A stretch of 64,000 bases of DNA. Source: an uncultured bacterium (GTDB lineage: Bacteria > Bacteroidota > Rhodothermia > Rhodothermales > Rubricoccaceae). The stretch lies in NCBI GenBank assembly GCA_947493945.1, contig CANLSR010000001.1, positions 744,001 to 808,000 of the forward strand, in the 5' to 3' direction. Numbering within the stretch: the first letter of the stretch is position 1; every line of letters starts with the position of its first letter. The notes beneath the pieces are model-generated. The model worked only from the letters and a program-made list of their open reading frames with translations. It had not been told where the DNA came from and did not search any database. The position numbers and the translations under genes were made by a program. Below, in pieces: positions 51,730 to 59,466 of the stretch.

Positions 51730-52604
51730 AGGCCCAGGCGCTCAGCGCCGGCGTAGACGTTGAACCGCCCGTCGCGGACGAACCCGAACAGCGTCATTCC
51801 GTGCTCCTCGGCCAAATCCACCGCCAGCGACGAGGGCGCGCCGACGGCGGCCAGCACCGGGACTCCGGCCACCAACGCCTTTTGAGCCAGCTCGAAGCTG
51901 GCGCGCCCGCTCACGACCAGAACGCTGGCGCTCGGCACCGACGCTCCCGCTAACAAGAACGAGCCGATCACCTTGTCGACGGCGTTGTGCCGCCCCACGT
52001 CCTCCCGCACGACCACTGCGCGCTCGCCGACCACCAGCGCGGCGGCATGGATTCCGCCCGTCTGCTCGAACGCGCCCTGGCGCTGGCGGAGCAAGTCGGG
52101 CAGAGCGTGAACGTCGTTGGCGCTCAACATCGGGCCGTCGGGCAGCGGCGGCCCGGCGATCACGCCGACGGCGTCGAGCGAGGCCTTGCCGCACACGCCG
52201 CAGCTGGACGTGGTGTAGACCGAGCGCTCCAACCGGCTGGCGTCGAACGCGACGTGATCCGCCAGCTGCACCACGACGATGTTGGGGTCGGTCTGGCGTC
52301 CCTGAAGCGGCGCCGGCGTCACCGAGACCAAGTCGCTCGGCGAGCGGATCACGCCCTCCCCGGCCAAGAAGCCGGCGGCGAACTCGGCGTCGTGGCCGGG
52401 CGTCCGCATCGTCACTGCCAGCCGCTGGACGTGCTCCTGACCGCGGCGCTGGAAGCGGAGCCGGATCTCCAACGGCTCCTCGACCGCCAACCAGTCATCG
52501 GCTGTTGACGCCGCTCCGCCGCGCACCTTGACTACTCGGCGCCCGGTGACGCTCGCCGCGCTGGCGGAAGGCGCCAGCGGGACGGCGGCGGCCGTGCCGG
52601 TCAC
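51726..52604 (-). CDS. fdhD: Formate dehydrogenase accessory sulfurtransferase FdhD
   Basis: 292 residues. The catalytic CxxC loop is SSCGVCGKASLD (about residue 133-144), with VDKVIGSFLLAG and SGRASFELAQKAL as further family blocks. FdhD passes sulfur from IscS to the molybdenum centre of FdhA, which is essential for formate dehydrogenase activity. Its start overlaps the stop of the DUF1641 gene (ATGA). Confidence 0.96.
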   Translation of the reverse strand: MTGTAAAVPLAPSASAASVTGRRVVKVRGGAASTADDWLAVEEPLEIRLRFQRRGQEHVQRLAVTMRTPGHDAEFAAGFLAGEGVIRSPSDLVSVTPAPLQGRQTDPNIVVVQLADHVAFDASRLERSVYTTSSCGVCGKASLDAVGVIAGPPLPDGPMLSANDVHALPDLLRQRQGAFEQTGGIHAAALVVGERAVVVREDVGRHNAVDKVIGSFLLAGASVPSASVLVVSGRASFELAQKALVAGVPVLAAVGAPSSLAVDLAEEHGMTLFGFVRDGRFNVYAGAERLGL

Positions 52605-53089
52605 GGCTTTGCCCCGTCCTTGCCGTCGTGGTTGGAGTAGACCGGCGGCTGTGGATCGTGGAGTTGGGTGCCGAGCGAGCCGACGAGCGTGAGCAGCGCG
52701 TCGAGCCCACGCCGGACCTCGGGCTGGCGGACTTTGGCTAGCACCGAGAGCGTACCCGGCGCGTCGTCGCTCTCGTCCAGGCGGTCGCCCGCGGCTCGAA
52801 GCGCGCGCTCCAACGCCGCGGCAAAGCGGTCCACGCCATCCGAGTCGATCTGGCCGAGCAGCTTGACCAAGGTCAGCAGGTTGGCCAGGCCCGTCCGCCC
52901 CTCATCGGAGTTGAGGCCTTTGAGCGCGACCGCCATCACGTCCTGGAACTGCGCCAGCAGCCCGTTCGCCACGCGCAGCGTGCCCGACGTGTGGAGCGTC
53001 TCCAGCAGCCGCGCTAGGTCATCCTCCGCCGTAAACGCCTGCTGACCGGGTTGGGCGTGCGGATAGTCGAAGTCAATGGGAGAAGCCAT
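52601..53089 (-). CDS. DUF1641 protein associated with formate dehydrogenase
   Basis: 162 residues, helical. The conserved DUF1641 centre is LETLHTSGTLRVANGLLAQF followed by TGLANLLTLVKLLGQIDSDG. Such proteins are widely encoded between fdhA and fdhD in Gram-positive bacteria, Thermus and Bacteroidota; their role in enzyme assembly or electron transfer is unsettled. Here it is placed exactly so: 77 nt after fdhA and overlapping fdhD by 4 nt. Confidence 0.9.
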   Translation of the reverse strand: MASPIDFDYPHAQPGQQAFTAEDDLARLLETLHTSGTLRVANGLLAQFQDVMAVALKGLNSDEGRTGLANLLTLVKLLGQIDSDGVDRFAAALERALRAAGDRLDESDDAPGTLSVLAKVRQPEVRRGLDALLTLVGSLGTQLHDPQPPVYSNHDGKDGAKP

Positions 53090-53093
53090 AGGA

Positions 53094-53190
53094 GGGATGC
53101 GGGATTGGGGATACGGGATGCGGGGGAAACGATGCGGGACGAGGCCTCTCCCTCGTCCCCCATGCCTTATCCCTCATCCCTCGCATACCC
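53094..53190. repeat. GGGATGCGGGATA-type inverted repeat and hairpin between fdhA and DUF1641
   Basis: Left part is made of GGGATGCGGGATTG / GGGATACGGGATGCGGG words; the right part CCCCCATGCCTTATCCCTC and following has the complementary words and runs into the last fdhA codons. A perfect inner hairpin GGGACGAGG (53136-53144), loop CCTCTC, CCTCGTCCC (53151-53159) lies inside. It may lower expression of the maturation genes relative to fdhA. Confidence 0.65.
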
Positions 53191-56100
53191 CACCGGCGGG
53201 CGCTGGACGACGGGAAGCTCGTAATCGGGCCGCGCCCACTTGCGCTCCACCTCGACGCCGTCCTGGGGCGTGGGATTTCCGTAGCGGTGGTGCGTGGCCG
53301 GGATCGGCCGGCGTCGGCGCCCGCCCGCTGGCGGACCGTCCAGGCGCTCCATCTGGACCGCCAGCTCTTTGTAGGCCGGCGTGTGGCTGTCAGGGTCGAT
53401 CACGTTCGAGGTGAGGTAGTTGACCGCGTGCTCGGCCGACGACAGCGGCATCCACAGCTCGCCGTCGCGCACCTGGTCGCTGACCAGCACCTGGACCTCG
53501 ACCTTGCCGCGCCGCGACGCCAGCCGCACCCAGTCGCCGGTCTCGACGCCGCGCTCGGCCGCCAGCGGCTCGGAGACTTCGACGTAGGTGCCGGGCACGA
53601 GCGCGTTGAGGCCCGCCGAGCGGTGCGTCTGGTTGCCCACGTGGAAGTGCTCCAGGGTCCGGCCCGAGTTGAGGTGCAGCGGGTACTGGTCGTCCGGTTG
53701 GTCGCTGGGCTCGGTCCATTCGAGCGCGTAGAGCCGTGCCTTGCCCTCAGGCAGGTGGAAGCCGTCGGTGTAGAGCAGCGGCGTGTCCGTCCCGTCGGCG
53801 TTGACCGGCCAGCACTGCGACGCGTAGCCGGCAAGCCGGGCGTAGCTGACGCCGGCGAACAGCGGCGTGGTCGCAGCAATCTCGTCCATAATCTCCGACG
53901 GATGCCCATAGCCCCACTCGTGGCCGCATTTGGCAGCGAGACGGGTCAGGATCTGCCAGTCGGGGAGCGAGTCCGCCAGCGGCGGCATGGCTTGATACAA
54001 GCGTTGGATGCGGCGCTCGGTGTTGGTGAACGTGCCTTCCTTCTCCAGGCTGGGGGACGCCGCCAGCACCACATCCGCGAACTCGGCGGACTTGCTGAAG
54101 AAGATGTCCTGGACGCAGAAAAACTCCAGCTTGCTCAACGCGTCTTGGACGTAGTGGGCGTTGGCGTCCACGAGCGCGATCTCCTCGCCCACCAGGAACA
54201 GCGCCTTCAGGGTGCCGTCGTGGATGGCGTCGATCATCTCGCGGTTGTCGAAGCCCTTTTCGCTGGACAGCTCCACGCCCCACGCTTGCTCGTACCGCTG
54301 GCGGGCGTCGTCGTCGTCCAGCTTCTGGTAGCCGGGCCAGTAGCTGTTGATCGAGCCAAAGTCGGAGCAGCCCTGGACGTTATTGTGGCCGCGCAGCGGG
54401 TAGCCGCCGGTGCCGGGCTTGCCGTAGTTGCCGGTGACCAAGAGCAGGTTCGAGATGGCCGTGCTCGTGTCCGAGCCCATCGAGTGCTGGGTGACGCCCA
54501 TCGCCCACAGCCCGCAGACGGTTTCGGCCTGGGAGACGCGCCACGCGATGTCAACGAGCGTTTCCTGACTGATCCCCGTCCGCTCGGCGGCAAAGCGCAG
54601 CGTGAACGGCGCCAGGCTCTCGCGGTAGCTCTGTTCGTGGTTGACGTGCTGGTCGAGGAACTGGCGGTCCTCCCAGCCTTGGTCCAGGATGTGCTTGGCG
54701 ACGGCGCTCAGCCAGATCAGGTCGGTGCCCGGCTCGGGGCGGACGAACACGTCGGCGCGCTGGGCGGTGACGTGGGCGCGCAAGTCGGCGACGATGTGCG
54801 TCTGGCCGCGCTTTTTCTGGGCCGCGCGCAGGTGCGCCGCCAGCACCGGGTGCGACTGGTCGGTGTTGGAGCCCACGATCAGCACCAGGTCGGCCGCGCG
54901 GATGTCGTCCATCGTGCCCGCGTCGCCGCCGTAGCCGACCGTCCGCCACAGGCCGGTCGTGGCCGGCGCCTGGCAGTAGCGGCTGCAGTTGTCGACCGAG
55001 TTGGTGCCGAACACGGCGCGCGCCAGCTTCTGCACCAGGTAGCTCTCCTCATTCGTCGCCTTCGAGGACGCGATAAACGCGACCGCCTCCGGCCCGTGCT
55101 CGTCGGCGATGGCGCGCATCCGCCGGGCGACGGTCTCCAGCGCCGTGTCCCAATCGGTCTCGACGAACGTCTCCGCCGCTGGCGCTCCGTCTCCGCCAGC
55201 GGCGGCGGCCGTAGGCTCGGGCACGCGGATCAAGGGCGCGCGCAGGCGGTCGGTCGCATTGACGTAGTCCCAGCCGAACTTGCCCTTGACGCACGTCGAG
55301 ATGCCATTGGCTGGGCCGTGCTCGGGCTGGATCTTCAGGATCCGCCGCTCGCGCGTCCACACGTCGAACGAGCAGCCGACGCCGCAGTAGGTGCAGACGG
55401 TCTTGGTCTTCTGAACCGACGCCTCGCGCATCTTGGCCTCGGCATCCGACAGCCCAAAAATCGGGCTGTTGCCGATAAACGGCTCGACGGCCTTGACCAC
55501 GTCGACGGCCGGATAGAACACGTCCGACTGCAAGTTGGTGAAGTGGCCGATCTGGCCGATGGCCGTCTTCTCCATCAGCGCGTTGCACGGGCAGACGGTG
55601 ACGCAGTGGCCACAGCCGACGCACGAACTCTCGCCGGCTAAGGCTCCGCCGTCCCACAGCACGCGCGGAGTCTCGGCCTCCCAGTCGATCGACAGCGTCT
55701 CGGTCACCTGGACCTCCTGGCACGCCTCGACGCACTTGCCGCACGCGATGCACTGGTCGGGGTCGTACTGGTAGAACGGGTGGCTCGCGTCGATGTCGTA
55801 CGGCTTGCGCTCGAACGGGTACCGCTGGTGCTCGATGCCGACGTGCTTGGTGGCGTTGTGGACCGGGCAGTTCCCGTTGTTGCGGTCGCAGACGGTGCAG
55901 TACAGGTTGTGGTTGCCCAGCAGCCGGTGCATCCCCTCCTCGCGCATGTCGGTCGTCTCGGGCTCGAACGTGTCGACCGCCAGCCCGGCCTGGACGGGCA
56001 CGGCGCAGGCGCGCGCGGCCTCGCCGTCGACCGAGACCCAGCACGTGTCGCATGTCTGGATCGGCCCCAATTCGGGCTGGAAGCAGACGTGGGGGACCGA

Positions 56101-56292
56101 GTCCCCGCCGGGTCCGCCCCCGGTCGCCGTCGGCGTGCCGCGCTCGGAGTCGAGCCGGTCCAGGACCGTCGCCAGCCACTCGCCCTCGGCGGCGCGCACC
56201 AGGTGCCCGTTGACGGTCAGCGTGACCGGCTGGCGGCTGGCGCCGGCGGCGAAGCCGTTGTGGGATTGGGGGCCGGGGCGCGAGAGCTCCAT
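53167..56292 (-). CDS. fdhA: Molybdopterin formate dehydrogenase-like catalytic subunit
   Basis: 1041 residues from the ATG at 56292. Order: 2Fe-2S plant-type domain (about 22-110, CDTCWVSVDGEAARAC), His/Cys NuoG-type cluster (NLYCTVCDRNNGNCPVHN), two 4Fe-4S sets (CIACGKCVEACQ, CVGCGHCVTVCPCNA), the Mo-domain 4Fe-4S site (CTYCGVGCSFDVW) and the bis-MGD body. The active-site region reads NCSRYCQAPAT: Cys440 takes the selenocysteine/cysteine place, but Gln441 stands where the classical enzymes have His. Rest of the fold, including GHNNVQG and the C-terminal VRLASRRGKVEVQVL domain, is intact. No NAD-binding (FdhB) or cytochrome subunit is in the operon. Formate is the best guess for substrate. 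Confidence 0.88.
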   Translation of the reverse strand: MELSRPGPQSHNGFAAGASRQPVTLTVNGHLVRAAEGEWLATVLDRLDSERGTPTATGGGPGGDSVPHVCFQPELGPIQTCDTCWVSVDGEAARACAVPVQAGLAVDTFEPETTDMREEGMHRLLGNHNLYCTVCDRNNGNCPVHNATKHVGIEHQRYPFERKPYDIDASHPFYQYDPDQCIACGKCVEACQEVQVTETLSIDWEAETPRVLWDGGALAGESSCVGCGHCVTVCPCNALMEKTAIGQIGHFTNLQSDVFYPAVDVVKAVEPFIGNSPIFGLSDAEAKMREASVQKTKTVCTYCGVGCSFDVWTRERRILKIQPEHGPANGISTCVKGKFGWDYVNATDRLRAPLIRVPEPTAAAAGGDGAPAAETFVETDWDTALETVARRMRAIADEHGPEAVAFIASSKATNEESYLVQKLARAVFGTNSVDNCSRYCQAPATTGLWRTVGYGGDAGTMDDIRAADLVLIVGSNTDQSHPVLAAHLRAAQKKRGQTHIVADLRAHVTAQRADVFVRPEPGTDLIWLSAVAKHILDQGWEDRQFLDQHVNHEQSYRESLAPFTLRFAAERTGISQETLVDIAWRVSQAETVCGLWAMGVTQHSMGSDTSTAISNLLLVTGNYGKPGTGGYPLRGHNNVQGCSDFGSINSYWPGYQKLDDDDARQRYEQAWGVELSSEKGFDNREMIDAIHDGTLKALFLVGEEIALVDANAHYVQDALSKLEFFCVQDIFFSKSAEFADVVLAASPSLEKEGTFTNTERRIQRLYQAMPPLADSLPDWQILTRLAAKCGHEWGYGHPSEIMDEIAATTPLFAGVSYARLAGYASQCWPVNADGTDTPLLYTDGFHLPEGKARLYALEWTEPSDQPDDQYPLHLNSGRTLEHFHVGNQTHRSAGLNALVPGTYVEVSEPLAAERGVETGDWVRLASRRGKVEVQVLVSDQVRDGELWMPLSSAEHAVNYLTSNVIDPDSHTPAYKELAVQMERLDGPPAGGRRRRPIPATHHRYGNPTPQDGVEVERKWARPDYELPVVQRPPVGYARDEG

Positions 56293-56482
56293 GACGGGTC
56301 GGGGTGTGGGAACGCGGCCGTCGGTGGACGCCGCCAGCGGGGCGAGGTTCACGGGGCCTCCGCAGTCTAGCTGCGCGCGTCCGTTGGTCCCTCGGGCGCT
56401 CCCTGAGCGCGCGTGGCGGAGCCGCGGCCGCTGAACCCATCGTCGGGCGCCCCGTTGGAGCGGCTCCCCTTCCCTCTCCGCC

Positions 56483-57031
56483 ATGACGCTCCCCAACCCC
56501 TTCGACCGCCGCCGCCCCTCTGTCTGGAAAGGCGCCGTCGCCGGGCTGGCGGGCGGGCTCGTCGGCACCTGGGTCAAGAGCAAGGCCGAGCCCGTCTTGC
56601 AGGAGATCGGCGAGACGCTGTTCCCGCCGACGTACGACGAGAAGCAGCGGCCCGGCGCCGACGTCGAGGGCCACCCGGAGCGGATGCCGCCGGCGGAGAT
56701 GGCCCAGGACGTGACCGACGCCTTCGACGTGACGCTGAGCCGCGACCAAAAGCTGACGGCCCAGGGCGGCATCCACTGGGCCTTCGGCACGTCGGCGGGC
56801 GTGGCCTACGGCGTGCTGGCGGAGGTCTCCGACGCCGAGGTCGGCTACGGGATGCCGGCCGCGGCGGCCCTGTTCGCCGGCACGCACGCCTCGACGCTGC
56901 CGGCCCTGGGGCTCCAGGCGTCGCCGGCCAAGCTTCCCACCGCGTGGTGGGTCTGGGAGTTCGGCTCGCACATGGTCTACGGCGTCACGGTGGACCTGGT
57001 GCGCCGGGGCGTCCGCCGCGCGCTCGGGTAG
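56483..57031 (+). CDS. DUF1440 / YagU-like membrane protein
   Basis: 182 residues with about four hydrophobic segments: AVAGLAGGLVGTWVKSKAEP, IHWAFGTSAGVAYGVLAEVS, AAAALFAGTHASTLPALGLQ and EFGSHMVYGVTVDLVRRGVR. These blocks match DUF1440 proteins such as E. coli YagU, an inner-membrane protein linked to acid tolerance, whose mechanism is unknown. It is divergent from fdhA and convergent with the second FKBP gene. Confidence 0.78.
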   Translation: MTLPNPFDRRRPSVWKGAVAGLAGGLVGTWVKSKAEPVLQEIGETLFPPTYDEKQRPGADVEGHPERMPPAEMAQDVTDAFDVTLSRDQKLTAQGGIHWAFGTSAGVAYGVLAEVSDAEVGYGMPAAAALFAGTHASTLPALGLQASPAKLPTAWWVWEFGSHMVYGVTVDLVRRGVRRALG

Positions 57032-57070
57032 GCGTGGCCCGAGCCGCTAGCTGCGCTGTCCCTGGCGGGG

Positions 57071-57089
57071 TGGCGGAGCGCGTCCGCCA
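57071..57089. repeat. Degenerate GCTGGCGG palindrome between convergent genes
   Basis: TGGCGG, spacer AGCGCGT, CCGCCA, with imperfect outer pairing. Same spacer as the copy at 17796-17820; located between the DUF1440 and FKBP stops. Confidence 0.55.
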
Positions 57090-57100
57090 GCCGGCGGCGG

Positions 57101-57466
57101 TCAGCGGATCTCGCGGACCGTCACCTCGAACGTCAGCGTGGCGTTGGGCGGAATGGCGGGCGGCGCGCCCTGGGCGCCGTAGCCCTGATCCGGCGGCACG
57201 TCGAACGTCCGCGTCTCGCCGGGCTCCATGCCCACCAGCCCGTCGCGGAAGCCGGGCACGACGCCGCCCAGTGGGAAGGTCGCGTTGGAGCCCGAGTCGA
57301 ACTCGGTCCCATCCTCCAACGTGCCGACGTAGTCCACGGTGACGGTGCTCGTCGGGACGACGCGGTCCGTCGAGGCGTACTCGGTCGAGGCCGCGTCGAG
57401 CGCCCCATCAGGCGAGGACTGGCAGGCGGAGAGCGCAAGCGCGAGGCAGAGAAAAGCGAGTCGCAT
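57101..57466 (-). CDS. FKBP-type peptidyl-prolyl isomerase lipoprotein (second)
   Basis: 121 residues from the ATG at 57466, which places MRLAFLCLALALSAC as the lipoprotein signal (Cys15). FKBP core: VTVDYVGTLEDGTEFDSGSN, VVPGFRDGLVGMEPGETRTF, VPPDQGYGAQGAPPAIPPNA and LTFEVTVREIR. It is closer to a standard FKBP than the paralogue at 48506-48847, with the complete IPPNATLxF end. The start is 5 nt after the upstream esterase stop, so it is cotranscribed with it. Confidence 0.93.
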   Translation of the reverse strand: MRLAFLCLALALSACQSSPDGALDAASTEYASTDRVVPTSTVTVDYVGTLEDGTEFDSGSNATFPLGGVVPGFRDGLVGMEPGETRTFDVPPDQGYGAQGAPPAIPPNATLTFEVTVREIR

Positions 57467-57471
57467 CAGAA

Positions 57472-58533
57472 TCAGGAGGTGGAGGCCACAAGATCGCGCC
57501 ACTGGCGGGCCGTCTGGGCGAGCGCATCGCGGCTATCCCGGCTCATGCCGGCCAGGTTGACGAACCCGTGCGTCAGGTGGGGAAAGCGGAGGCGTTCGAC
57601 ACGTGTCCCGGCTTCGTCCAGCGCGTCGGCGTAGGCGTCCACCTCGTCGCGGAGCACGTCGAAGCCGGCCGTCACGACGAGCGCCGGCGCCAGCCCGTCG
57701 AGCCGTCCGTAGAGCGGCGAAACGCGGGGGTCGCGGTCGTCGGCATCGGTCCCGGCCGTGTAGGTGTGGTGGTAGGCCTGGCGCTGGGCGTCGGTGAGCA
57801 GGAAGCCGTCGAACAGCGTCCGCGACGGGCGCGCGGTCGGGACGTCCGTCGGCGGATAGATCAGGAGTTGGGCTTGGGGCGGCGCGTGGTCCCGAGCGGC
57901 CTGGGACACGGTCGCCGCCAGCGCCGCGCCCGCGCTGTCTCCGCCGACCGACACGCTCGACACGCCCAGACGGCCGGCCTCGCCCTGCGCCCAGCGGAAC
58001 GCCGCCAGCGCGTCGCGCGGCCCGGCCGGGAACGGGTGCTCCGGCGCCAGCCGGTAGTCCACCGACAGGACGGCGTGGCCGGACTCGGCGCACAGCACGC
58101 GGCAGCCCTCGTCGGCCGTGTCGAGGTCGCCCTCGACGTAGCCGCCGCCGTGGAAGTAGACCAGCAGCGGCGGCCGCCCGCTGGCGGCGCCGGCCGGCGA
58201 GTACAGACGCGCGCCCAACGGCCCGTCCGCGCCGTCGACGGTGAGGTCGCGCGAGCCCCACACCGGCGTCGGCGTGCCGACGGTCGAGAGCACCTCGCGC
58301 CGGAACTCCACTCGGGACCGGAAAGGATCCTGGCGCGTCCTCTCCGCCCTCCCCTTCGTCCGCCGCAGCGCGACCGCCAGTTGCAACGTCGGGTCCAGCG
58401 TCGCGCCGTCGACGCGGACCGGCCGGCGGCCGGAAATCGCCACGCGGACTGAGCCGGGCAAGCGGTCGAGCAGGCGAGCCGCCAGCCCGCGGGCGCGGTC
58501 GAGTGCGGTGGGGTCGGGCGGGGAGTCGGGCAT
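57472..58533 (-). CDS. Alpha/beta-hydrolase of the hormone-sensitive lipase family
   Basis: 353 residues. Oxyanion motif YFHGGGYVEGDLDT, nucleophile Ser in VGGDSAGAALAAT (about residue 195), the acid in VTAGFDVLRDEVDAYADAL and the His in HLTHGFVNLAGMS give a complete triad in family-IV order. The N-terminus carries an extra approximately 70-residue helical cap. No signal peptide. It should hydrolyse esters of short to medium acids; the natural substrate is unknown. Confidence 0.92.
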   Translation of the reverse strand: MPDSPPDPTALDRARGLAARLLDRLPGSVRVAISGRRPVRVDGATLDPTLQLAVALRRTKGRAERTRQDPFRSRVEFRREVLSTVGTPTPVWGSRDLTVDGADGPLGARLYSPAGAASGRPPLLVYFHGGGYVEGDLDTADEGCRVLCAESGHAVLSVDYRLAPEHPFPAGPRDALAAFRWAQGEAGRLGVSSVSVGGDSAGAALAATVSQAARDHAPPQAQLLIYPPTDVPTARPSRTLFDGFLLTDAQRQAYHHTYTAGTDADDRDPRVSPLYGRLDGLAPALVVTAGFDVLRDEVDAYADALDEAGTRVERLRFPHLTHGFVNLAGMSRDSRDALAQTARQWRDLVASTS

Positions 58534-58661
58534 GGAGGCAGGGCGGAGACGGACAAGGTCGCCCCGCTGGCGGTCGCTGTCGTCGGCGTCGACGGAGACT
58601 GCCAGTTGCCTGGACGAAGCCGAACTGTGCAGCCCTTCGCCGGCACGCAACGGTGGACAGC

Positions 58662-58860
58662 CTACTTGCGCCCCAGCAACTCGTCTACCGTGACCCCAAG
58701 CGCGATCTTTCGCAGCAGCGAGGGCGAGACGTCGCGGCCCTTGTAAAACGGGACGGTTGTCGCCCGGCTGTCTATGTGCCGGAACTGCTTGTGCGAGCCG
58801 CGCTGGCGGACGTCCTCAAACCGACGCCAACGAGCAGCCGGATGGTCTCCTGCAGCGAGA
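58662..58860 (-). pseudogene. HicA-like mRNA interferase gene broken by a frameshift
   Basis: One minus-strand frame ends FEDVRQRGSHKQFRHI, then TTVPFYKGRDVSPSLLRKIA to GRK and stop: the RGSH-KxF core and C-terminal helix of HicA (YcfA). The expected first helix, LQETIRLLVGVG, is found just upstream but in the adjacent frame. Adding one T in the TTTG run near 58818 would join them as GVGFEDVRQRGSH, the usual HicA order. No ATG or GTG with proper context and no HicB partner are seen. A sequencing error in the T run is the alternative. Confidence 0.7.
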
Positions 58861-58880
58861 GAGCGAGACGCTGCTCACGG

Positions 58881-59417
58881 CTACTCCTCTGCTCGCCTAG
58901 CTAGCCCCGCCGACAAAGCCCGGAGCCGGGCAGGCAGAAGAGCCCGCCACCCTTTCCGCGACCGGACCACCCGCACGACGTCCGCATCGCCGAGGGTCGT
59001 GCTCAACTCGGTCTTCTGGACGTCGAGGACGACGTGGGCCGTGTCGGCACCGACGACGGCTCCGATCAGGCGCGGGTTGTAGACGGCGAGGGCATCTCCG
59101 AGTTGGGGTATGACCTCGAGAAGGCGGCCCATGTACTGGGCGAAGGCGATGCTCGGAACTACCGCTCTCACGGCCTGGCCGCTCTCGGCTCCGGTCGTCC
59201 AGACCGCCATTTCAGCGTCGAGGGCAGCGTCGGCCACCGTGGCGAGGTCGGCCTGCAGCGCTGAGAGGTCCGCCGGGTGAGTGAGCGCGGCGGCGGCCAG
59301 GAAATCGTGCCGGGTGAGGGCCTGGGCGAAGGCGAGGGCGACGGAGTCAGGCGCGGCCGGCTGGGCGTGCGCCTGAGAGCCGAAAAGGAGGAGGAACAGG
59401 AAGACCGAACGAAGCAC
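58881..59417 (-). CDS. Small secreted protein of unknown function
   Basis: 178 residues from the GTG at 59417: a signal peptide (VLRSVFLFLLLFGSQAHAQP, cleavage after AHA) and a helical/beta domain beginning DSVALAFAQALTRHDFLAAA, reminiscent of NTF2-like or DUF4878-type lumenal domains (helix, then strand VVLDVQKTELSTTLGDADVV, then RVVRSRKGWRALL). The W in SRKGW with preceding strand pair supports an NTF2-like fold. Family not certain; substrate or ligand unknown. It ends 21 nt before the broken hicA on the same strand. Confidence 0.7.
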   Translation of the reverse strand: MLRSVFLFLLLFGSQAHAQPAAPDSVALAFAQALTRHDFLAAAALTHPADLSALQADLATVADAALDAEMAVWTTGAESGQAVRAVVPSIAFAQYMGRLLEVIPQLGDALAVYNPRLIGAVVGADTAHVVLDVQKTELSTTLGDADVVRVVRSRKGWRALLPARLRALSAGLARRAEE

Positions 59418-59466
59418 GAGGGTATGGGTGCGTCTAACCACGAGTTCAGCGGACGAAGAGCAGAGG

